Source: SHZI01 sp964391025
Lineage (GTDB): Bacteria > Pseudomonadota > Gammaproteobacteria > Steroidobacterales > GCA-2729495
DNA: 7,446 bases
Direction of reading: 5' to 3'
NCBI GenBank assembly: GCA_964391025.1
Contig: CAYMKJ010000249.1
Span: 1 to 7,446, forward strand
The translations under genes and the position numbers were made by a program. This document shows, in pieces, positions 1-5,269 of the stretch; position 1 is the first letter of the stretch, and every line of letters starts with the position of its first letter. The notes under the pieces are model-generated. The model was not told the DNA's origin and made no database searches. It saw only the letters and a list, made by a program, of their open reading frames with translations.

Positions 1-82
1 AGTTGAATTGCTATCGCTGGATTATCTGGTGGGACTGTGCGCCAAGGCTGGCATCCCGGTTGGCTTGAAGGTCGCCGCCTGA
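1..82 (+). CDS. C-terminal end of an unidentified protein (partial)
   Basis: The reading frame starting at base 2 is open from the left edge to a TGA at 80-82 and encodes 26 residues ending in GIPVGLKVAA. It is leucine/valine/alanine rich with no stop in frame, and its GC-rich third positions match the neighbouring genes, so it is probably the tail of a real gene that starts outside the window. There is too little sequence to assign a family. No convincing terminator follows: the stretch 83-147 has only a weak, bulged AGGG/CCCT pairing and no T run. The gene converges on the tRNA-Arg gene on the other strand. Confidence 0.55.
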   Translation, partial: VELLSLDYLVGLCAKAGIPVGLKVAA

Positions 83-147
83 TGACTCATTGACCAGGGC
101 CGCAATAGCCTGCGACGGCTGGTCCCTCGCAAGTTGCTTGAAGGTTG

Positions 148-221
148 CGCGCCCGGACGGATTCGAACCGCCGACCCCCTGGTTCGAAGCCAGGTGCTCT
201 ATCCAGCTGAGCTACGGGCGC
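148..221 (-). tRNA. tRNA-Arg (anticodon TCG)
   Basis: Read on the minus strand, the full cloverleaf is visible. The acceptor stem GCGCCCG (221-215) pairs with CGGGCGC (155-149). The D-arm is GCTC/GAGC, the anticodon stem is CCTGG/CCAGG around the loop CTTCGAA (anticodon TCG, reading CGA arginine codons), and the T-arm carries TTCGAAT. The discriminator base is G at 148. The three template positions that follow (147-145) read CAA, not CCA, so the 3' CCA would have to be added by the nucleotidyltransferase. The gene lies downstream of the gst-like gene and of two REP elements on the same strand. No clear promoter was found in 222-291, so it may be transcribed from its own weak promoter or by readthrough. 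Confidence 0.96.
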
Positions 222-235
222 ATGTCGAATTAAGT

Positions 236-260
236 GTGTCGCGCCTAAAGGCGCTCCTAC
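236..260 (-). repeat. REP-like palindromic element, copy 1
   Basis: On the minus strand this begins GTAGGAGC and folds into a perfect hairpin: GCGCC (254-250), a four-base loop TTTA, and GGCGC (245-241), followed by GACAC. The GTAG head followed by a short GC-rich imperfect palindrome is the layout of proteobacterial REP sequences mobilised by REP-associated tyrosine transposases (RAYTs). It shares its 9-base and 11-base ends exactly with copy 2 (270-295); only the loop bases differ. No RAYT gene is in the window. It may act as a 3' hairpin for the upstream gst-like transcript. Confidence 0.8.
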
Positions 261-269
261 GAGATGTTG

Positions 270-295
270 GTGTCGCGCGTGAACGGCGCTCCTAC
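270..295 (-). repeat. REP-like palindromic element, copy 2, overlapping the gst stop codon
   Basis: This is the same element as copy 1, in the same orientation, with a 9-bp gap between them. The minus strand starts GTAGGAGC at 295. The hairpin stem is GCGC (289-286) with GCGC (278-275) around a 7-base loop, one base pair shorter than in copy 1. The two copies share GTGTCGCGC and GGCGCTCCTAC (plus-strand reading) exactly. The GTAG head occupies 295-292, and its TAG (294-292) is the stop codon of the gst-like gene, so the element ends the reading frame. Confidence 0.78.
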
Positions 296-951
296 TGGCG
301 CGCCGCCATCGCCTTCATGAAGCCGTCAAACGCCGTGCCGTAGGCCTGCAGAATCGGGCCGCAGTCCGGGTGCTTTTCCATGGCCTTCCACCAGACGCTA
401 AGGCGGCCGCTGTCCGTGGGGTCGATGATCCCAAAATTTCCGGCGCCCAGAATCTTCTTCATCATCATGGTACCAGTGCTGAGCGCGCAGTCGCCCAGCG
501 TGGGCGTGTTGCCCACGCAGAACGGGCCGCTGCCCATGGCGTGCTCGGCGTAGCCAAAGGTCTTCGCGAGATCTTTTGCAGCAGCTTCCACCACGGCCTG
601 GTCCCGCTTGGCGGGATTCATCTGGCGAAACAGCGGAGTCACGTGCTGGGCGATGTACAGGTCCATGATGCGCGCGATGAGACGCGAACGGGCGCGCTCG
701 AGGGGCTGCGCCGGCAGGCCGGGCTTCTGGGGGAACGCGTCCTCCAGGTAGTCGCAGATGATCGTGGATTCGCCGAGACCCTGGCCGTCCAGGTCCAGCG
801 TCGGCATCTTGCCGATTGGGTTCAGCTTCAGGTACTCGGGGCTTTTGATGCCGCCGGGGGCCTCCATCAGGGGCAGATCAATGCCCTTGATCTTCGCGTA
901 CATGACAACGCGGGCAACGTAGGGCGAGGCGATGGCGCCGTAGAGCTTCAT
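292..951 (-). CDS. Glutathione S-transferase family protein
   Basis: A 219-residue cytosolic protein with the two-domain GST layout. The N-terminal thioredoxin-like domain covers roughly residues 1-75, with SPYVARV at 9-15, the cis-proline segment GKMPTL (47-52) and the glutathione-binding E61-S62 in LGESTIICDYLE. The all-helical C-terminal domain (about 85-210) includes TLGDCAL (151-157), the usual N-cap/hydrophobic-staple position. Ser9 near the N-terminus is the likely catalytic residue, as in bacterial beta/zeta/theta-like classes; class and substrate cannot be decided. The ATG is preceded by AAGGA with 8-base spacing, supporting this start. It follows pyrB by 39 bp on the same strand and may be cotranscribed with it, with no obvious functional link. 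Its TAG stop is provided by a REP element. Confidence is high for the family and low for any specific reaction. Confidence 0.92.
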   Translation of the reverse strand: MKLYGAIASPYVARVVMYAKIKGIDLPLMEAPGGIKSPEYLKLNPIGKMPTLDLDGQGLGESTIICDYLEDAFPQKPGLPAQPLERARSRLIARIMDLYIAQHVTPLFRQMNPAKRDQAVVEAAAKDLAKTFGYAEHAMGSGPFCVGNTPTLGDCALSTGTMMMKKILGAGNFGIIDPTDSGRLSVWWKAMEKHPDCGPILQAYGTAFDGFMKAMAARQ

Positions 952-990
952 GGTTCTGTTCCTTAAGGTCAGAGCTGATTCAGTGCCGTG

Positions 991-2013
991 TCAGTGAAGG
1001 GCAGACATATCGAAATCGCGGACGACACCGTCCGCCCGGAAAATTTTCAGCAGGATCGCCACGCGCATCCACATGCCGTTGCGCTCCTGCCGCCAGTAAA
1101 CGGCCCGCGGATCGTCGTCCACCGCTGGCGCAATCTCGGGACCCCGGGGCAGCGGGTGCATGATCACGGCCGTCGGCTTCAGCAGGCTCAGGTTCTCCGG
1201 CGTCATGCTGTAGCCGTTGTAGTCGATCTGCCGGGTCTCGCCGCCCGTGTCCCACTCGGACTGCATGCGGGTGACATAGATGGCGTCGAGCGAGGGCAGC
1301 GCATCCCTGAGCTTCGCATCGTCCACAAAGGGGATGTTGTGTTCCTTCAGGTGAGCCTTGATGTCGGGCTCCAGGGCGAATTGCGGTGGTGCGATCAGCA
1401 CCAGGCGCACGTTGCGGTAGTTCTTCATCAGGTAGCACAGTGAACGCACCGTCCGCCCGCGCTTCAGGTCGCCCATCAGGCCGATCACCTTGCCGTCGAT
1501 ACCACCCTGCTCCTCGAAGCTGCGGTCGAGAGTGTAGATGTCGAGCAGTGCCTGGGTCGGGTGCTGATCCTGGCCGCTGCCCGCGTTGATGATCGGCACC
1601 GGCCGCGGGATGCGGTTCATCAGCTCCGCCGCCCGGGCCGCCTCGCCAGACCGGGGCGTGCGCATCACGATCACGTCCACGTAGGAGCTAAAGGTGCGGA
1701 TGCTGTCCTCGAACCGCTCGCCCTTCACTTCGGACGAGGTGGACGGGTCCCGGATCTCGCTGGTCCGGACACCGAGCACATGACAGGCATTATTAAAGGA
1801 CAGGAACGTACGGGTGGACGGCTGGACGAAATAGAGCATCGCGCGCCGGTCAGGCAGCAGGCCCAGCAGGAAGCGGGCCCCGTCCGGGTGCTTGGCCAGG
1901 AGCCGCACCCGGGTGGTCAGTTCGCACAGGTCGTCGAGCTGGGCCCGGTCGAACACGCGGGGGTCGATCACGTGGAACAGCGGGGCGGGCTCCGACTGGG
2001 GAGATGGCGGCAT
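991..2013 (-). CDS. pyrB: Aspartate carbamoyltransferase catalytic chain (PyrB)
   Basis: Transfers the carbamoyl group from carbamoyl phosphate to L-aspartate, the committed step of de novo pyrimidine synthesis, in the cytosol. The 340-residue protein is slightly longer than the usual ~310. The carbamoyl-phosphate loop is STRT at 66-69 (followed by FLSF where E. coli has RLSF). Other active-site residues seen by alignment to E. coli are K97, R118, H151 and Q154 (QHPTQ), R187 (GRTV), R249 and Q251 (TRMQ), and HPLPR at 286-290. The segment 252-266 (SEWDTGGETRQIDYN) differs from the E. coli loop after TRVQ. No pyrI regulatory-chain gene and no Pseudomonas-type pyrC' follows; a gst-like gene is downstream. 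The start ATG has an A/G-rich stretch (AAAGAAG) about 6 bases upstream. Transcription probably starts from an extended -10 at 2047-2055. Confidence 0.96.
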   Translation of the reverse strand: MPPSPQSEPAPLFHVIDPRVFDRAQLDDLCELTTRVRLLAKHPDGARFLLGLLPDRRAMLYFVQPSTRTFLSFNNACHVLGVRTSEIRDPSTSSEVKGERFEDSIRTFSSYVDVIVMRTPRSGEAARAAELMNRIPRPVPIINAGSGQDQHPTQALLDIYTLDRSFEEQGGIDGKVIGLMGDLKRGRTVRSLCYLMKNYRNVRLVLIAPPQFALEPDIKAHLKEHNIPFVDDAKLRDALPSLDAIYVTRMQSEWDTGGETRQIDYNGYSMTPENLSLLKPTAVIMHPLPRGPEIAPAVDDDPRAVYWRQERNGMWMRVAILLKIFRADGVVRDFDMSALH

Positions 2014-2046
2014 CTGGGCTTCTTTCGCTCTTTTCGGCCGGCGCGA

Positions 2047-2055
2047 ATGATAGCA
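2047..2055 (-). promoter_or_regulatory. Extended -10 promoter candidate for pyrB
   Basis: The minus strand reads TGCTATCAT: a TGn extension followed by TATCAT, five of six matches to TATAAT. There is no good -35 at 16-18 bp, which extended -10 promoters tolerate. Transcription would begin near 2039-2041, giving a leader of about 27 bases before the pyrB ATG at 2013. The motif lies 4 bp from the edge of the long palindrome, so any -35 contacts would fall inside the palindrome arm. Assigned from sequence match only. Confidence 0.5.
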
Positions 2056-2058
2056 GGG

Positions 2059-2152
2059 AAGGTACCGGACCTTAGTTATTGGGATTTCTTTAGTTATTGC
2101 GGTCGAAGCTCCAACAACTAAAGAAATCCCAATAACTAAGGTCCGGTACCTT
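2059..2152. repeat. Long perfect inverted repeat (MITE-like or REP-like palindrome)
   Basis: The arms 2059-2095 and 2116-2152 are exact reverse complements over 37 bp. After one mismatch, three more pairs (TTG/CAA) close a 12-base loop, giving a ~94-bp snap-back unit. The outer part of each arm contains GGTACCGGACC, and the inner part is AT-rich (TTAGTTATTGGGATTTC), unlike the GC-rich surroundings, which suggests an acquired element. No flanking target-site duplication is apparent and no transposase is encoded. It fills most of the 200-bp region between the divergent pyrB and sbtA genes, so it must affect or contain their control signals, or form a strong hairpin in any transcript crossing it. 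Confidence 0.93.
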
Positions 2153-2213
2153 TTCGGGGAAAGACAAGAACAATTGAGTGGCGCCCGGGAAGACCTCTGG
2201 CTAGGCTGGCCTC

Positions 2214-3209
2214 ATGGACCTGAGCGTTGCCCTGGAAAACTTCCTCAGCCCGCCGATCCTGTTCTTTTTCCTCGGCCTCCTGGCCGTACTGGTCCGCTCG
2301 GACCTGGAGATCCCCCAGCCGATCCCGAAGTTCCTCTCGCTGTACCTGATGCTCGCCATCGGCTTCCGGGGTGGCGTCGAGCTGGGGCACAGCGCACCCG
2401 GAGGCCAGGTGCTGCTGACCTTGGCGGCAGCTATGAGCATGGCGGCGCTGGTGCCCGTCTACTGCTTCTGGATCCTCCGCTGGCGCCTCGACGTGTACAA
2501 CGCGGCAAGCATCGCGGCCACCTACGGCAGCATCAGCGCGGTGACCTTCGTCACGGCCACGGCCTTCCTCGACCGGGCCGGCATCCCCTATGGCGGGTAC
2601 ATGGTAGCCGCCATGGCGCTCATGGAATCGCCGGCCATCGTGGTGGCAGTGATCCTGGCCCGACTGGCGCTCCGCAAGCCCGGCCCCGATGGCGCCGCCC
2701 CCGCCACCACCCTGGAGGGCGGCTGGAGCCACTTGCTGCGGGATGCATTCTTTAATAGCAGCGTCTTTCTGATCCTCGGCAGCCTGCTGGTGGGCCTCAT
2801 TACCGGCGAGCGCGGCCAGACCGCCCTTCACCCGTTCACCAACGAACTGTTCTCAGGGATCCTCTGCTTCTTCCTGCTCGACATGGGCATCGTCGCGGCG
2901 CGACGCCTGCGGGAACTGCGGACCAGCGGCGGCTTCCTGCTGGGCTTTGCGATCCTCGTTCCGCTGCTCAATGCCCTGCTGGGCATCGGCCTCTCCCGGC
3001 TCCTCGGCCTCGGCACCGGCGACGCCCTGCTCCTCACCATCCTCTGCGCCAGCGCCTCCTACATCGCCGTGCCCGCCGCCATGCGCCTCGCCCTGCCGGA
3101 AGCCAACCCGGGCCTGTCGCTACCGCTGGCCCTGGCTGTTACCTTTCCGCTCAACATCACGCTCGGTATGCCCCTGTACCTGGCCCTCATCCAACGCTTC
3201 GGGAGCTGA
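2214..3209 (+). CDS. sbtA: SbtA-type sodium-dependent bicarbonate permease
   Basis: A 331-residue, very hydrophobic inner-membrane protein with about ten predicted transmembrane segments, matching the sodium-dependent bicarbonate transporter (SBT) family, which takes up HCO3- with Na+. Family signatures recalled from cyanobacterial SbtA are present in both halves. In the N-half these are PPILFFFLGL (13-22), SDLEIP (29-34), GFRGGVEL (50-57), YGSISAVTF (104-112) and MALMESPAIVV (134-144). In the C-half they are SASYIAVPAAMRLALPEANPG (280-300, in two blocks) and AVTFPLNITLGMPLY (308-322). The poorly conserved stretch around 152-172 is probably the central cytoplasmic linker, shorter than in cyanobacteria. 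The ATG at 2214 is the only reasonable start, since an in-frame TAG lies just upstream at 2202; its ribosome-binding site is weak. It leads an operon with the PII-like sbtB 3 bp downstream. Substrate is inferred from family. Confidence 0.88.
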   Translation: MDLSVALENFLSPPILFFFLGLLAVLVRSDLEIPQPIPKFLSLYLMLAIGFRGGVELGHSAPGGQVLLTLAAAMSMAALVPVYCFWILRWRLDVYNAASIAATYGSISAVTFVTATAFLDRAGIPYGGYMVAAMALMESPAIVVAVILARLALRKPGPDGAAPATTLEGGWSHLLRDAFFNSSVFLILGSLLVGLITGERGQTALHPFTNELFSGILCFFLLDMGIVAARRLRELRTSGGFLLGFAILVPLLNALLGIGLSRLLGLGTGDALLLTILCASASYIAVPAAMRLALPEANPGLSLPLALAVTFPLNITLGMPLYLALIQRFGS

Positions 3210-3212
3210 ACC

Positions 3213-3506
3213 ATGCAAGCCGTCAAACGCGTTGAGATCGTCACCGACACCCTTGAGCTGGACCGGGTCCTCGCCCTGCTCGACAAGGTGGGCGTGTCGG
3301 GCTACACGGTCATCCGCAACGCAGAGGGCAAGGGTCACCGGGGCATCCGCTCCGGAGACGACGTGACCCGCGTGTTCCAGAACAGTTACGTGCTGACGGC
3401 CTGCAGTGAAGAGCAGGTGGAGCAAGTCGTCGCCGCACTCCGACCGGTGCTGAAGCGCGTGGGCGGCGTGTGCCTGGTGAGTGATGCCCTGTGGGTCATG
3501 CACTGA
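3213..3506 (+). CDS. sbtB: SbtB-like PII signalling protein
   Basis: A 97-residue cytosolic protein of the PII superfamily, SbtB type. In cyanobacteria such proteins trimerise, bind adenine nucleotides (including cAMP) and gate the SbtA permease. Visible features are the first strand VEIVTD (7-12), GYTVIRNAEGKGHRG (30-44) covering the nucleotide-binding turn and T-loop base, and the final strand VGGVCLVSDALWVM (83-96). It stops right after that strand and lacks the C-terminal CGPEGC redox hairpin described in cyanobacterial SbtB. The loop after GKGHRG is also short. The ATG has GGGAG at 3201-3205 (7-base spacing) inside the end of sbtA, only 3 bp from the sbtA stop, so the pair is translationally linked. 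Which ligand it senses cannot be told from the sequence. Confidence 0.87.
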   Translation: MQAVKRVEIVTDTLELDRVLALLDKVGVSGYTVIRNAEGKGHRGIRSGDDVTRVFQNSYVLTACSEEQVEQVVAALRPVLKRVGGVCLVSDALWVMH

Positions 3507-4268
3507 ATGACCGCATCCGCGTTTCCGGTGACTTTTGCTGGACAGCGCCTGCTCATTACTGGCGCGGCGTCGGGCATCGGACGCAGCCTGCTGGATGGAG
3601 CGGTGGCCGACGGTGCCGAGTGCGCTGTCCTCGTCCGGGACCGCACGGAAGCTGGCGCCGTTGCCGCCCTCCTGCCGTCGTCACGCATCCACGTGGTCGA
3701 TCTGCGTAATGTCGAGCAGGTGGCCGGCATCACGCAGAACGCGATCGCCAGCCTGGGTGGCACGCTGGACGGACTCGCCTGCTCCGCCGGCGTCTTCGAC
3801 CATCGGGGCGCCCTGGAGACCGGTCTTCAGCAGTGGCAGGCGGTACTGGACGTGAACCTCACGGCCGCCTTCGAGGTGGCCCGGGAGTGCGGCGGCGTCA
3901 TGGCAGCCGCACGACGGGGTTCGATCGTGCTGGTCTCCAGCCAGATCGGCATCATCGGCCACCCGCGGGCGGCGGCGTATGCAGCGTCGAAGGCCGCCCT
4001 GAACGGTCTCGTGCGGGCGCTGGCCATCGAGCTGGCGGGCTCCGGTGTGCGGGCCAACGCCGTTGCACCCGGGCCGATCGCAACCCCCATGACCGAGGCG
4101 GCCCGGGCCGACAACCGCCGCTCGGCAGCCCTGCTGGCCAGCATTCCCCTCGCGCGCTTCGGCAGGCCGGAGGAAGTCGCAGCGGCCGTCGCCTTCCTCC
4201 TGTCCGATGCCGCGTCCTTCATTACCGGTCAGGTGCTCTGCGTCGATGGTGGCGTGACCACGGCTTAG
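3507..4268 (+). CDS. Short-chain dehydrogenase/reductase (SDR), third gene of the sbt operon
   Basis: A 253-residue classical SDR with a Rossmann fold for NAD(P)H. The cofactor motif is TGAASGIG at 18-25, basic residues after the second strand (VRDR, 43-46) favour NADP(H), and the NNAG equivalent reads ACSAG (91-95). The catalytic residues are N117, S145, Y158 and K162 (YAASK), the NAVAPGPI segment is at 184-191, and the C-terminal ITGQVLCVDGG (239-249) is typical of FabG-like members. All catalytic residues are intact, so it should be active, but the substrate cannot be read from the motifs. Its ATG follows the sbtB TGA directly (TGAATG), so it is very likely cotranslated with sbtA-sbtB. It converges on sua5 with 8 bp between the stop codons and no visible terminator. 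Confidence 0.94.
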   Translation: MTASAFPVTFAGQRLLITGAASGIGRSLLDGAVADGAECAVLVRDRTEAGAVAALLPSSRIHVVDLRNVEQVAGITQNAIASLGGTLDGLACSAGVFDHRGALETGLQQWQAVLDVNLTAAFEVARECGGVMAAARRGSIVLVSSQIGIIGHPRAAAYAASKAALNGLVRALAIELAGSGVRANAVAPGPIATPMTEAARADNRRSAALLASIPLARFGRPEEVAAAVAFLLSDAASFITGQVLCVDGGVTTA

Positions 4269-4276
4269 CAGAGTCT

Positions 4277-5269
4277 CTAGCGGTTCGGGCTCCCGCCACC
4301 GCTGGCGCGGGTCAGCCGATCGTGCACTGCCTCCCAGCCTTCGGCAGACGCCGGTCGTTCCACCAGCAGCAGACCACAACCCCAGGAATCGATCTCGCGC
4401 AGGCGGGCGTAGAGCTGCTGGCCGTAGTGGACCGGATCGTCGGGCATGCGTACCCACCGGCAATTGAGCGGCGGCACCCGCGGCGCACTGAGCGCCAGCA
4501 CAGCGATCGGTTGTTCACCGGGCAGGGCCGGCCGGCCAGCCAGATCAGCCACCGCGTCGGCGACCAGGCGCAGCGGCGTGTCCGGCACGTAGTGGGACGC
4601 CAGCCGGCCGGGTGCCCGCGGCGCCCCTGCCCCACCGATTTCCGGAACAGCGCCGAGAATTTCGCCGAGCGCAGTCCGACTCACTGCGCCGGGCCTCAAC
4701 ACCCGGGGCGCTTGCCCACTGAGATCGAGAATGGTGGACTCGAGGCCGACCGTGCAGGCCCCGTCATCAACAATGTAGTCCACCGTCGTGCCGAACTCGG
4801 CAACAACATGCGCCGCCGACGTGGCACTCACCCGGCCAAAGCGATTGGCCGACGGAGCCGCGATGCCCCCACCGAAGGCACTGAGCAGGGCCAGAGCCAG
4901 AGAATGGCCCGGCACGCGCAGACCCACAGTATCCTGCCCACCGGTGACCAGAGCAGAGACGCCCGGCGCGCGCCTGAGAATCAGTGTCAGCGGTCCGGGC
5001 CAGAAGCTTGCGGCCAGGTCCCAAACCACCGCAGGGATGTCCCGAGCCCAGCGCTCGATCTCGGCGGCGGCAGCCACATGCACAATCAGCGGGTGGTCGG
5101 CCGGGCGACCCTTGGCGGCGAAGATGCGCGCCAGCGCCTGCTCGTTGGCCGCATCAGCACCCAGGCCGTAGACCGTCTCCGTGGGAAAGGCCACGAGGCC
5201 CCCGCGCCGCCAGACCGCGACAGCTGCAGAGATTTCATCGCGGCGGTGCCTGAGGGACTGCTCGATCAT
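4277..5269 (-). CDS. sua5: L-threonylcarbamoyladenylate synthase, two-domain Sua5 type
   Basis: Makes threonylcarbamoyl-AMP from L-threonine, bicarbonate and ATP, the first step of the t6A37 modification of ANN-reading tRNAs. Residues 10-200 form the YrdC/TsaC domain: FPTETVYGLGADA (28-40), KGRPADHPLIVH (53-64), FWPGPLTLI (89-97) and PSANRFGRVSAT (139-150). Then comes the Sua5 linker APGRLASHYVP (219-229), where the family has SPGMxxxHYAP, and the C-terminal Sua5 domain (230-325) ending near RLTRASGG. At 330 residues it is the long Sua5 form, not the ~190-residue E. coli TsaC. Its ATG overlaps the pyrC stop (ATGA, 5269-5266), with GGAG about 9-10 bases upstream, so it is translated with pyrC. 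Some annotators would call it tsaC. Confidence 0.95.
   Translation of the reverse strand: MIEQSLRHRRDEISAAVAVWRRGGLVAFPTETVYGLGADAANEQALARIFAAKGRPADHPLIVHVAAAAEIERWARDIPAVVWDLAASFWPGPLTLILRRAPGVSALVTGGQDTVGLRVPGHSLALALLSAFGGGIAAPSANRFGRVSATSAAHVVAEFGTTVDYIVDDGACTVGLESTILDLSGQAPRVLRPGAVSRTALGEILGAVPEIGGAGAPRAPGRLASHYVPDTPLRLVADAVADLAGRPALPGEQPIAVLALSAPRVPPLNCRWVRMPDDPVHYGQQLYARLREIDSWGCGLLLVERPASAEGWEAVHDRLTRASGGGSPNR

Noticed and set aside
92..127. Rho-independent terminator after the partial first gene
   Set aside because: The AGGG/CCCT pairing is interrupted by a large bulge and is not followed by a run of T.
1..221. Integrated element at the tRNA-Arg gene
   Set aside because: No integrase-like protein and no repeated tRNA 3' end are seen within the window, and the partial frame at 1-82 does not resemble an integrase terminus.
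370..966. Long open frame on the plus strand opposite the gst-like gene
   Set aside because: It is an antisense shadow in high-GC DNA: the composition is odd and no motifs are seen, while the minus-strand frame has a full GST layout and a good ribosome-binding site.
1681..1700. GTAGGAGC-containing stretch inside pyrB as a third REP element
   Set aside because: Only the first eight bases match. No palindrome follows, and the bases encode a conserved part of PyrB.
2153..2213. Sigma-70 promoter for sbtA between the palindrome and the ATG
   Set aside because: The best -10-like match (AACAAT at 2169-2174) is four of six and has no acceptable -35, so no site is assigned.
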